Below are positions 1 through 7,034 of a stretch of 22,111 nucleotides of DNA, in pieces. Position numbers and translations under genes: made by a program. Below the pieces are notes generated by a model, which ran no database searches, had not been told where the DNA came from, and saw only the letters and a program-made list of their open reading frames with translations. Origin of the DNA: JAEUSI01 sp036782915 (lineage in GTDB: Bacteria; Bacteroidota; Ignavibacteria; Tepidaquicellales; Tepidaquicellaceae); contig DAIPYE010000034.1 of the NCBI GenBank assembly GCA_036782915.1, forward strand, positions 1-22,111, read 5' to 3'. Every line of letters starts with the position of its first letter. Position 1 is the first letter of the stretch.

Positions 1-791
1 GAAGTTTTACTCAGGATGATGCTCATGTTTTTTGCACACCTGATCAGATCGAAGATGAAATAACAGTTTTAATAAATCTGATATTTGAAATTTACAATAA
101 ATTCGGATTTGATGATGTAAAAGTATATTTATCCACAAGACCGGAAAAGTATATTGGTTCAGAGGAAGTCTGGGATAATTCAGAAAAATCACTTGCGACA
201 GCGCTTGATAATGCTAAAGTGAAATACAAGATCAACGAAGGTGACGGAGCTTTTTACGGTCCGAAAATAGATTTTGTGGTAAAGGACAGTTTGAGACGTG
301 ACTGGCAGCTTGGAACAATTCAGCTTGATTTTTCGATGCCGGAAAGATTCGGACTTGAGTATGTCGGGACAGACAGTAAAATTCACAGACCTGTAATGAT
401 ACACAGAGCGATCTTCGGATCATTTGAAAGATTTGTCGGTGTTTTAACAGAGCATTATTCGGGTTATTTTCCGCTATGGCTGACACCTGTTCAGGTAAAT
501 GTACTTCCAATTTCAGATTCACATAAAGAATATGCAAAAAAAGTATATGATGAATTAAGAAAAGCGGGATTAAGAGTTAAAATTGACAACAGAAGCGAAA
601 AAGTCGGTTATAAGATAAGAGAATCGGAAAACAGGAAAATTCCATATATGATCGTTTTAGGTGATAAAGAAGCGGAAGGGAATAATATTTCCGTCAGAGA
701 GCATTTAAAAGGAGATATTGGAAAATTTGAATTGAATGAGTTCATAGAAAAGATTAAATTGCAGTCCGATAAAAGGGAAAACTATAACTAA
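1..791 (+). CDS. thrS: Threonyl-tRNA synthetase, C-terminal part (5' end outside window)
   Basis: Charges tRNA-Thr with threonine in the cytoplasm. The reading frame is already open at the first full codon (base 3) and runs to TAA at 789-791, giving about 262 of the usual ~640 residues. The visible part starts inside the class II catalytic core with FTQDDAHVFC, whose His is one of the zinc ligands. It continues through DGAFYGPKIDF and RDWQLGTIQLDF, then IHRAIFGSFERFVG, which carries another zinc-ligand His and motif 3. It ends in the anticodon-binding domain (from about LTPVQVNVLPIS). The N-terminal TGS and editing domains are off the left edge. The gene leads the thrS-infC-rpmI-rplT-pheS string, a common bacterial arrangement, and its last codons overlap the probable start of infC. 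Identification is secure. Confidence 0.97.
   Translation, partial: SFTQDDAHVFCTPDQIEDEITVLINLIFEIYNKFGFDDVKVYLSTRPEKYIGSEEVWDNSEKSLATALDNAKVKYKINEGDGAFYGPKIDFVVKDSLRRDWQLGTIQLDFSMPERFGLEYVGTDSKIHRPVMIHRAIFGSFERFVGVLTEHYSGYFPLWLTPVQVNVLPISDSHKEYAKKVYDELRKAGLRVKIDNRSEKVGYKIRESENRKIPYMIVLGDKEAEGNNISVREHLKGDIGKFELNEFIEKIKLQSDKRENYN
771..777 (+). promoter_or_regulatory. Shine-Dalgarno site that points to an AUA start for infC
   Basis: AAAAGGG lies inside the end of thrS. Six bases separate its last G from an ATA triplet at 784-786 that is in frame with infC. The infC frame is open from 748 (TAG at 745-747) and contains no ATG, GTG or TTG before the conserved N-terminal domain. This spacing therefore makes ATA 784 the best start candidate. 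The ATT triplets at 802 and 811 have no purine-rich site at a normal distance. Confidence 0.5.
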
Positions 792-1476
792 CAATAAGAA
801 TATTAAATCAATTAGAGTAAAACAGCAAAAAGAAAGAACCAACAGCCAGATCCGTGTTCCGCAGGTCAGAGTTGTGGATGAAGACGGAAACGCATTGGGA
901 GTAATGTCCAGTAATGAGGCATTACAAATTGCAAGCGCAAGAGGTTTGGACTTAGTGGAAATATCCGCTACATCAAAACCACCGGTATGTAAGATTGTAG
1001 ACTACGGAAAATTCAATTACGAAAGGCAGAAAAAGGAAAAGTCTGCAAAAAAGCATCAGCATGTGATGAACATAAAGGAAATCCGCTTTAATCCCAATAC
1101 TGATAAACATGATATTGATTTTAAAACAAAGCATCTCAGACAATTCCTGATAGAAGGACATAAAGTAAAGGCGTATGTTACTTTCAAAGGAAGAATGATC
1201 ACACATCCTGAGATCGGCAGAAAACTTATGGAGTCGATCGTTGAAAAGCTGAATGATATCGGGAAACTGGAAGCTCCGCCAAAAATGGAAGGTAAACAGT
1301 TATATTCATATTTTTTACCGGATAAGCATAAAATACAGGTTTATAAAGATAATTTAGCAAAAGAAAAAAAATCCTCTTCGCCAAAGATCAAAGAGGAAAT
1401 TCAAAGCAGTATTCCGGAAGCAGTTAATGCCGAAGAAAACTCTGAAAACAAAACAAAAGAAAAAGAAGATGCCTAA
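784..1476 (+). CDS. infC: Translation initiation factor IF-3, probable non-canonical AUA start
   Basis: IF3 binds the 30S subunit, keeps it apart from 50S and rejects non-AUG start codons. The family signature is clear: RTNSQIRVPQVRVVDEDG, GLDLVEISATSKPPVCKIVD, then the C-terminal domain with NIKEIRFNPNTDKHD and FKGRMITHPEIG. The first standard start codon in frame is GTG at 874, but conserved N-terminal residues (TNSQIRVP) lie upstream of it, so GTG is internal. I chose ATA 784 because of the SD site at 771-777. ATT 802 or 811 are alternatives, and E. coli infC itself starts with AUU. From 784 the protein is 230 residues, longer than the usual ~180 because of a Lys/Glu/Ser-rich tail of about 40 residues. 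The tail codons overlap the start of rpmI. The gene also overlaps thrS by 8 bases. Function is certain; the exact start is not. Confidence 0.93.
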   Translation: MTNNKNIKSIRVKQQKERTNSQIRVPQVRVVDEDGNALGVMSSNEALQIASARGLDLVEISATSKPPVCKIVDYGKFNYERQKKEKSAKKHQHVMNIKEIRFNPNTDKHDIDFKTKHLRQFLIEGHKVKAYVTFKGRMITHPEIGRKLMESIVEKLNDIGKLEAPPKMEGKQLYSYFLPDKHKIQVYKDNLAKEKKSSSPKIKEEIQSSIPEAVNAEENSENKTKEKEDA

Positions 1477-1663
1477 AATGAAGTCCAACAGAGCCGCTAA
1501 AAAGAGATTCAAATTAACCGGCACGGGGAAAGTAAAAAGAGAAAAAGCTTACAGAAGTCATATTCTGACAAAGAAGTCTACAAAAAGAAAAAGACATCTT
1601 AGAAAAGCTACATTAGTTTCTGTACAGGAAACACGAACTGTTAAGAGACTTATCTTAGCATAA
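1469..1663 (+). CDS. rpmI: Ribosomal protein L35 (bL35)
   Basis: A 64-residue, very basic protein of the large subunit. It opens with MPKMKSNRAAKKRF, then LTGTGKVKREKAYRSHIL and a Lys/Arg-rich stretch ending in HLRKATLV, all typical of bL35. The frame is open further upstream (an ATG at 1427), but the family start MPKMKSN fixes the start at 1469. That ATG overlaps the end of infC by 8 bases, which suggests translational coupling. Only a weak purine-rich run (AAAGAAG) precedes it. rplT follows after 27 bases. Confidence 0.96.
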   Translation: MPKMKSNRAAKKRFKLTGTGKVKREKAYRSHILTKKSTKRKRHLRKATLVSVQETRTVKRLILA

Positions 1664-1690
1664 TTTTAAAATTTTTTTTAAGGAGAAGAA

Positions 1691-2038
1691 ATGCCACGGT
1701 CAAAAAACAAAGTAGCGTCACACAGAAGAAGAAAAAGAATACTCGACGAAGCCAAAGGATATGTTGGCGCAAGGAGTAAAGTTTATACAGTTGCCAAGAA
1801 TTCTGTTGAAAAAGGATTAACTCATGCATACAAGGACAGAAGATTAAAAAAGAGAGAATACAAGAGTTTATGGGTCACAAGAATAAATGCAGCTGCGAGA
1901 CTTAATGACACAACTTATTCAAAGCTTATCAATGCTTTAAATAAAAAGAGCATCGACATTAACCGGAAAATACTTGCTGATCTAGCTTACAGTAATTCTG
2001 AAGCATTTACTGAAATAGTAAAATTTGCTTTAAAATAA
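1691..2038 (+). CDS. rplT: Ribosomal protein L20 (bL20)
   Basis: A 115-residue 23S rRNA-binding protein needed early in 50S assembly. It begins MPRSKNKVASHRRRKRIL, continues with AKGYVGARSKVYTVAK and a run of basic residues, then LWVTRINAAAR, all hallmarks of bL20. A textbook SD (AAGGAG, 1680-1685) sits five bases before the ATG. In several bacteria L20 represses its own operon by binding a leader RNA near infC or rpmI; I see no obvious pseudoknot to point to here. A terminator-like hairpin follows at 2082-2105, separating this gene from pheS. Confidence 0.97.
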   Translation: MPRSKNKVASHRRRKRILDEAKGYVGARSKVYTVAKNSVEKGLTHAYKDRRLKKREYKSLWVTRINAAARLNDTTYSKLINALNKKSIDINRKILADLAYSNSEAFTEIVKFALK

Positions 2039-2081
2039 ATTGTTTAAATTGTTTTTGTAATTTTATAAATAGATTTAAAAT

Positions 2082-2116
2082 AAGACGGATAAATTTATTC
2101 GTCTTGTTTTGTTTTT
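2082..2116 (+). terminator. Rho-independent terminator or attenuator between rplT and pheS
   Basis: AAGACG (2082-2087) pairs with CGTCTT (2100-2105). The stem can extend inward by A-T pairs and one G-T pair, leaving a loop of about four bases. TGTTTTGTTTTT follows directly. Its place 28 bases before the pheS ATG means it could end the ribosomal-protein transcript or act as an attenuator for pheS. I see no phenylalanine-rich leader peptide in the 95-base gap. Confidence 0.7.
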
Positions 2117-2133
2117 AACGGAATAATTATAAA

Positions 2134-3159
2134 ATGCTTGAAAAAATAGAATCGTTAAAGTCCGAAGCTGTTGCTGATTCAGAAAATATTAAAGATGAAA
2201 AGTCTCTTGAAGTATTCCGGTTAAAATATTTAAGCAGAAACGGGTTGCTGAATACTCTGTTTGAAGATTTTAAAACTGTTGACAGAGAAATAAAAGGCAG
2301 TGTGGGAAAATCTCTGAACGATCTTAAAACATTGTTGCAGAAATTATTTGATGAGAAAAGTGTTTTGGTTGAATCATTAACTGTAAAGAAAACAGATTCT
2401 GCTGACATAACGCTTCCCGGTTTGAAATACAATATTGGTACGAAACATCTGATAAATCAGGCACTTGAGGAAGTTATTGATATTTTCGGAAGAATTGGTT
2501 TTCAGCATTATGAAAGTAACGAGATAGAAGATGAGTATCATAATTTCGATGCGCTGAATACACCGGATTATCATCCTTCACGGGATATGCAGGATACATT
2601 TTATATTGACAGCAAAGGAAAAGATAAACAGTATTTATTAAGGACACACACATCTCCCGGTCAGGTGAGAGTAATGGAGAATAACACTCCTCCGATCAGA
2701 GTGATAGTTCCGGGAAAATGCTATAGAAATGAAGCCATTAGTTCAAGGTCTCTGGCATTCTTTCATCAGTTTGAAGTATTGTATGTGGATAAAAATGTAA
2801 CTTTCAGACAGCTTAAAGGTACGCTGAATTATTTCTGCAGGGAATTTTTCGGAGATAATCTGAAAACAAGACTGCGACCTTCTTTCTTTCCGTTTACAGA
2901 ACCATCGGCTGAGCTTGATGTGGAATGTTATTTATGCAATGGAAAAGGATGCAGGGTTTGCAAACATACAGGCTGGCTTGAAATCGGCGGCGCGGGAATG
3001 GTGGATCCGAATGTTTTCAAAATGGTTGGTTATGATCCTGAAGTTTATTCCGGATTTGCATTTGGAATGGGAATAGAAAGAACTCTTATGATAAAATACG
3101 GAATTCCTGATATCAGATTGTTTTATGAAAATGACATAAGATTTTTAAAACAGTTTTAA
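2134..3159 (+). CDS. pheS: Phenylalanyl-tRNA synthetase alpha subunit
   Basis: Catalytic subunit of the alpha2-beta2 PheRS, which charges tRNA-Phe. The 341-residue length is normal. The N-terminal ~85 residues look like the tRNA-binding coiled coil. The class II core follows: NFDALNTPDYHPSRDMQDTF (138-157), THTSPGQVR (171-179), motif 2 around HQFEVLYVD (211-219), FTEPSAE, and motif 3 GFAFGMGIERTLMIKYGIPD (307-326). Four cysteines, C265, C268, C273 and C276, form a knuckle-like insert before HTGWLEIGGAGMVDPNV; such an insert occurs in some PheS proteins and probably binds zinc. The start is ATG 2134; no strong SD is visible. The partner gene pheT, often next to pheS, is not downstream: a cyclophilin follows. 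Confidence 0.96.
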   Translation: MLEKIESLKSEAVADSENIKDEKSLEVFRLKYLSRNGLLNTLFEDFKTVDREIKGSVGKSLNDLKTLLQKLFDEKSVLVESLTVKKTDSADITLPGLKYNIGTKHLINQALEEVIDIFGRIGFQHYESNEIEDEYHNFDALNTPDYHPSRDMQDTFYIDSKGKDKQYLLRTHTSPGQVRVMENNTPPIRVIVPGKCYRNEAISSRSLAFFHQFEVLYVDKNVTFRQLKGTLNYFCREFFGDNLKTRLRPSFFPFTEPSAELDVECYLCNGKGCRVCKHTGWLEIGGAGMVDPNVFKMVGYDPEVYSGFAFGMGIERTLMIKYGIPDIRLFYENDIRFLKQF

Positions 3160-3228
3160 TTTAATACATAAACAGGTTCAAAAATAATTTTTATTAAAAA
3201 TTAATTTAAAATCACAAAAGGAGAAATA

Positions 3229-3951
3229 ATGTTAAGAAACAGAATCTTAAATCTGATTTTCGTAGTGCTGGTTTCAGTTATGCTGACTGCTTGCGGAGAT
3301 AAAAAAGACACTACCAAGGTAGATTCAAAAACAACTGAATCAAAAACAACAGAGAACAAAACTACAACTACAACAACAAATACTGATACATCAAAAACTT
3401 CACAAACTAAAACAACAGAAAAAAAGGATTCTACAATGACAGAAAATCAAACAGCAGGAAAGGAAGAAAGCGCTAAATCTTCAGACGGAAATTTTGTAAA
3501 CATGGAAACTTCAATGGGAAATATAAAAATTAAATTATTTACCAAGGAAGCTCCTATCACAACAGCTAATTTTAAAAAGCTTATCAATCAGGGATATTAC
3601 AATGGAATTATTTTCCACAGAGTAATTGACGGATTTATGTTGCAGGGCGGAGATCCTACTGGCACCGGTACAGGCGGTTCAAAGGAAACTATTCAGGATG
3701 AATTCGGTCCGGGACTGAAGCATTCAAAAGCAGGTATTTTATCAATGGCTAACAGAGGACCAAATACAGGATCCTCTCAGTTCTTTATTACACTTGCTGC
3801 TACTCCATGGCTTGACGGTAAACATGCAATTTTCGGTGAAGTTGTTTCAGGAATGGATGTAGTGAATAAAATCGGAAAAGTAAAAACAGGACCAAATGAC
3901 AAACCTGTTGAACCGGTAAAAATGATTAAAGTAACTTTGTCAGATAAATAA
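3229..3951 (+). CDS. Lipoprotein peptidyl-prolyl cis-trans isomerase, cyclophilin type
   Basis: A predicted envelope-anchored foldase that speeds proline isomerisation in exported proteins. Residues 1-22 are a lipoprotein signal: basic start, hydrophobic core, lipobox LTAC with Cys22. Gly rather than Asp follows the Cys, so the E. coli inner-membrane retention signal is absent. Residues 23-87 form a Thr/Ser/Lys-rich, low-complexity linker. The cyclophilin domain fills 88-240: FHRVIDGFMLQGGDPTGTG with R131, F136 and Q139, then SMANRGPNTGSSQFFIT with Q184 and F186, and WLDGKHAIFG with W194 and H199. These match the conserved active-site set. An AAAAGGAG site precedes the ATG. The gene is flanked by 69 bases after pheS and a strong terminator at its 3' end, so it may be its own unit. 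Enzyme class is secure; substrates are unknown. Confidence 0.93.
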   Translation: MLRNRILNLIFVVLVSVMLTACGDKKDTTKVDSKTTESKTTENKTTTTTTNTDTSKTSQTKTTEKKDSTMTENQTAGKEESAKSSDGNFVNMETSMGNIKIKLFTKEAPITTANFKKLINQGYYNGIIFHRVIDGFMLQGGDPTGTGTGGSKETIQDEFGPGLKHSKAGILSMANRGPNTGSSQFFITLAATPWLDGKHAIFGEVVSGMDVVNKIGKVKTGPNDKPVEPVKMIKVTLSDK

Positions 3952-3991
3952 TATTTTCAGTAAAATAAGTTTTAATCTTTAGAATTAATTT

Positions 3992-4032
3992 AAGCTGTTC
4001 CATTATATTTTTTAATGGAGCAGCTTTTTTTT
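3992..4032 (+). terminator. Strong hairpin terminator between the cyclophilin gene and surE
   Basis: A 14-pair stem (3992-4005 with 4013-4026, one G-T pair) with a 7-base loop is followed by eight T residues at 4025-4032. It ends the + strand cyclophilin transcript. The opposing surE gene stops at 4031, so the hairpin can also serve surE, although the T-run on that side is weaker (AAATTAATT). Confidence 0.9.
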
Positions 4033-4801
4033 AATATTTAATTTTCCAGCTTTTTAATTCGTCAAGTAAACTGTAATCCGTCAGATCATAATGAACGGGA
4101 GTCACAGAAATATAATTTTCAGCAATTGATGTCTGATCAAATTCCAGATCATTATCCAAAATTTTCATCTTGCCGGTAAGCCAGAAATATTCTTTTTTGT
4201 TTGGATCTAATCTTGATTCATAATGATCATCCCAAAAGGATTTTCCCTGTTTGGTTATCATTACCCCTTTAATTTCATTTTTCTTAACAGCCGGTACGTT
4301 CACATTCAGCAATGTACCTTTTGGAAGTCCGTTCTTTAAAACTATCTTTGCCAGTTTTGCAGCAAAATTTGCCGCTACGGAAAAATCATTGTGAATGTAA
4401 CTTGTAAGTGAAATTGCTATTGACGGAATATTAAGTATTGTACCTTCTGTCGCTGCAGAAACTGTTCCGGAATAAATTATATTAATTGCAGTATTTGCCC
4501 CGTGATTAATTCCTGAGATTAGTAGATCAATTTTCTTTCCTTTTAAAATATTTCTGACTGCTAACTTAACGGAATCAGCGGGAGATCCTTCCACTGCATA
4601 GCCGTAATAATTTTTATCAATAAGGTTTTTTCTTACACGTATCGGACTTGAAACAGTAATAGCATGTCCGACTGCGCTTTGCTGAGTATGAGGAGCGACA
4701 ACTATAACCTCTGCAAATTTTCTTATCTCTCTCCATAATGCTTTTATCCCATCAGACTCAATTCCGTCATCGTTGGAAATTAAAATTGTTGGTTTATTCA
4801 T
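4031..4801 (-). CDS. surE: 5'/3'-nucleotidase SurE (survival protein)
   Basis: SurE removes phosphate from nucleoside monophosphates and acts in stress survival; it needs a divalent metal. The 256-residue protein opens with ILISNDDGIESDGI, where D11 and D12 are the metal Asp pair. It continues with VVAPHTQQSAVGHAIT (S42), the family motif GYAVEGSPADSVKLA, and LLISGINHGANTA with metal ligand N99, followed by YSGTVSAATEG. All expected ligands are present. The start is ATG with no clear SD; 18 bases separate it from the obgE stop, so it is probably co-transcribed as the last gene of the 369-residue protein-obgE-surE operon. It ends inside the shared terminator at 3992-4032. Confidence 0.95.
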   Translation of the reverse strand: MNKPTILISNDDGIESDGIKALWREIRKFAEVIVVAPHTQQSAVGHAITVSSPIRVRKNLIDKNYYGYAVEGSPADSVKLAVRNILKGKKIDLLISGINHGANTAINIIYSGTVSAATEGTILNIPSIAISLTSYIHNDFSVAANFAAKLAKIVLKNGLPKGTLLNVNVPAVKKNEIKGVMITKQGKSFWDDHYESRLDPNKKEYFWLTGKMKILDNDLEFDQTSIAENYISVTPVHYDLTDYSLLDELKSWKIKY

Positions 4802-4819
4802 TTAATGATTTTAATTATT

Positions 4820-5830
4820 TTATATAGATTTGAGCTGTTCCAGCTTTTCCCATATCAAATCTTTTAATTCCTCCAGATTTTCTCCTGAAACAGATGATAT
4901 CAAAATTTTGGGCTCTTTCATTTTTAGCTTTTCAAGTTTCCTTCTTAACTCCTCAGTTATTGCATCGATCTTTGTAAAACAAATTATTCTGGGTTTATCA
5001 AGCAAATCCGCTTCGTAAGTTTTCAGTTCCTTAAGAAGAATTTCGTAATCTCTGAGTATTTCCTTTTTTGTTTTTTTATTTTCTAAATTAACAGAATCTA
5101 TCATGAATAATAGAATTCTTGTTCTTTCAATGTGTTTTAGAAATTGTATTCCAAGACCTTTCCCGCTGGACGCGCCTTCTATTATCCCGGGAATATCTGC
5201 AACAACAAATGAATCATATTCCTTGTATCTTACAATACCAAGATTAGGAGCCAGAGTTGTAAATGCATAATTTGCAATTTTGGGTTTTGCTGCGGAAATT
5301 TTTGAAATTAAAGTTGACTTACCTGCATTAGGAAAACCTACAAGCCCGATATCTGCAATCAGCTTCAGTTCAATTTCCAGTGTAAGTTCCTGAGCCGGTT
5401 CACCGGGCTGAGCTGTTCTTGGTGCCTGATTAGTGGAATTCTTAAAATGATTATTTCCTTTACCACCGCGTCCGCCTTTGAGAATAACTTTTTCTTCGCC
5501 GTCCTTTATAACTTCTGCGATGATCTCTCCAGTTTCAAAATTTTTAACAATACTTCCGCATGGCACCAGTATAACCGCATCTTCTCCGTTCTTACCCGTT
5601 TTCAAACCGCCCATTCCCGGCATTCCCTTGCCTGCTTTGTAATGCGCTTTGTATCTGAAGTCAATAAGAGTTGATAAATGAGATGTGGCTTTTATTATCA
5701 GATCTCCTCCCTTGCCGCCGTCTCCTCCGTTAGGTCCGCCTTTTGGGACATACTTTTCCCGTCTGAAACTGACACATCCGTTTCCTCCAGCGCCTGACAT
5801 AGCGAATATTTTTGCATGATCTAAAAACAA
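4820..5830 (-). CDS. obgE: GTPase Obg (ribosome assembly, stress control)
   Basis: Essential GTPase that acts in 50S maturation and growth control. The glycine-rich Obg domain is residues 1-158 (GAGGNGCVSFRREKYVPKGG, then repeated GGDGGKGG and GGRGGKGN). The G domain follows: G1 GFPNAGKST (165-173), switch FTTL (190-193), DIPG (212-215), TKID (286-289, in place of NKxD) and SSVSGE (312-317). At 336 residues it lacks the optional C-terminal OCT domain. The start is TTG at 5828-5830: the family start MF(V/L)D falls exactly there, a GGAG sits six bases upstream, and the next ATG is ten codons in, inside the conserved fold. The stop of the upstream 369-residue gene lies three bases before it, so the two are coupled. 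Confidence 0.96.
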   Translation of the reverse strand: MFLDHAKIFAMSGAGGNGCVSFRREKYVPKGGPNGGDGGKGGDLIIKATSHLSTLIDFRYKAHYKAGKGMPGMGGLKTGKNGEDAVILVPCGSIVKNFETGEIIAEVIKDGEEKVILKGGRGGKGNNHFKNSTNQAPRTAQPGEPAQELTLEIELKLIADIGLVGFPNAGKSTLISKISAAKPKIANYAFTTLAPNLGIVRYKEYDSFVVADIPGIIEGASSGKGLGIQFLKHIERTRILLFMIDSVNLENKKTKKEILRDYEILLKELKTYEADLLDKPRIICFTKIDAITEELRRKLEKLKMKEPKILISSVSGENLEELKDLIWEKLEQLKSI

Positions 5831-5833
5831 ATT

Positions 5834-6943
5834 TTACTCCAGTCTTTTAAAGTATTCATTTAAGACATTTACAAATGATATTACATCTTTATTGTAAATA
5901 TCAACATTATTGATTTTAAAAACTTCTTTCAGATGTTTTGACGCATCTTTCCAGTTTGAATATAATTCCAGTTTATCAAAGGATTTTTTCTTTTTAATTA
6001 AATCTGCCTGATAAATTTTATTTATAATTTTTTCGGTCTGATTTTCATCGAATAATCTCCGGATGCCGGAAGCCGACTCATCCTGAATTCCCTCCTGAAT
6101 AATTTTATTGGATGAATTCTTTACTTCAGATTTTGATAACTTTTGGGAAGTTTCAGAAGTTTTCTTCTCTAGTTCTTTATTGGTAATGACTATTTTATCT
6201 TTATCAATATTCTTTTTTACAGATTCAGCCGGGAGGCTTGGCGGAGCTATTACAATTTCAGATGTTTCCTTTTCAATATAATTAAATTTATCTGTAAGTA
6301 TTTTTATAATATCCTTTAAATTTATTAAAGATTCTTCCGGCACAGTCCTGATCTTACTGAATTTTTTTTCTAACTCGAAATATGATTTATCTTCCAGAAA
6401 AATTTTAATAAATGAATATGGTATCTCCGATTCAAGATTGATCCTAGACTCGGCTTCGTATTTCAATAAAAAGATCTGCAGGAAAAAATTTTTTATTTTA
6501 AGATTTGAAATTTCATTGGTCAGTTTTTCCAGAATTGCTTTATTTGTTTCGTCAATTATATTCTGAATTTCATAACGGGTTACAAATATTGGCACGTTTT
6601 CCTCAATATAACCTTTAACTGAATCCGAATAAAATTTATAAAAAGGAAAATAGTTCAGTTTATTCAGAACATCCTTTGGAGGGCGGGATTCAAAATTATT
6701 GAATAGAAATGTCAGCAAAGTCCATTTTGGACGTATGGTAAAATTAAAATACAGTTTGTTTGATTTGGAAATAATATCCTTTAATTCATCTGTACTTTTA
6801 AAACTGTCATAATCATTTATAAGAAAATTCTTTGTAAAATCAGATAAATTGCTTTTAAGAATACTTTCTTTTGTTATGTCAGCTAAATTATTTACAATCT
6901 CATTTTCAGAATCAATTTTTCCGTTTACGAATTTTTCAAACAT
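5834..6943 (-). CDS. Hypothetical protein leading the obgE-surE operon
   Basis: I do not recognise this 369-residue protein. It has no signal peptide and no convincing membrane segment, so it is probably cytoplasmic. Three parts can be seen. Residues 1-225 are rich in Lys, Glu, Asn, Phe and Ile and look helical. Residues 226-293 form a Lys/Ser/Glu-rich, low-complexity linker. Residues 294-369 are a compact, probably conserved C-terminal module (IRRLFDENQTEKIINKIYQ, then NWKDASKHLKEVF around W331 and DVISFVNVLNEYF). It starts at ATG 6943 and its stop is three bases from the obgE start. That tight packing suggests the products are made together, but it does not prove a shared function. From memory only, tails of the W-x-x-A-S type occur in uncharacterised FCB-group proteins; this needs a profile search. 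Confidence 0.75.
   Translation of the reverse strand: MFEKFVNGKIDSENEIVNNLADITKESILKSNLSDFTKNFLINDYDSFKSTDELKDIISKSNKLYFNFTIRPKWTLLTFLFNNFESRPPKDVLNKLNYFPFYKFYSDSVKGYIEENVPIFVTRYEIQNIIDETNKAILEKLTNEISNLKIKNFFLQIFLLKYEAESRINLESEIPYSFIKIFLEDKSYFELEKKFSKIRTVPEESLINLKDIIKILTDKFNYIEKETSEIVIAPPSLPAESVKKNIDKDKIVITNKELEKKTSETSQKLSKSEVKNSSNKIIQEGIQDESASGIRRLFDENQTEKIINKIYQADLIKKKKSFDKLELYSNWKDASKHLKEVFKINNVDIYNKDVISFVNVLNEYFKRLE
5837..5840 (-). promoter_or_regulatory. SD site GGAG fixing the UUG start of obgE
   Basis: On the minus strand GGAG is followed by TAAAAT and then TTG. It lies in the last codons of the upstream gene and overlaps its Glu codon, so ribosomes finishing that gene are well placed to restart on obgE. 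Confidence 0.65.
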
Positions 6944-7034
6944 ACATTTGTATTGCTTATGAATTAATTTTGTAATTTAGCTTAATCAGCCTTTTAATAA
7001 AATGAAGTTAATAGCAGTCAGATGATATGCCAGT

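Noticed and set aside
1427..1468. Upstream ATG extension of rpmI
   Set aside because: L35 proteins start MPKMKS; the extra codons are only the Lys-rich infC tail read in another frame.
874..1476. GTG 874 as the start of infC
   Set aside because: It would remove conserved IF3 N-terminal residues (TNSQIRVPQVRV) that are encoded in frame just upstream.
3160..3228. AT-only inverted repeat (AATTTTT/AAAAATT) after pheS as a terminator
   Set aside because: The stem has no G-C pairs and no T-run follows, so it is unlikely to stop transcription.
3300..3480. Low-complexity ACA/ACT-rich repeats in the cyclophilin gene
   Set aside because: They encode a Thr/Ser/Lys linker typical of lipoproteins; no regular repeat unit or sign of a mobile or CRISPR array.
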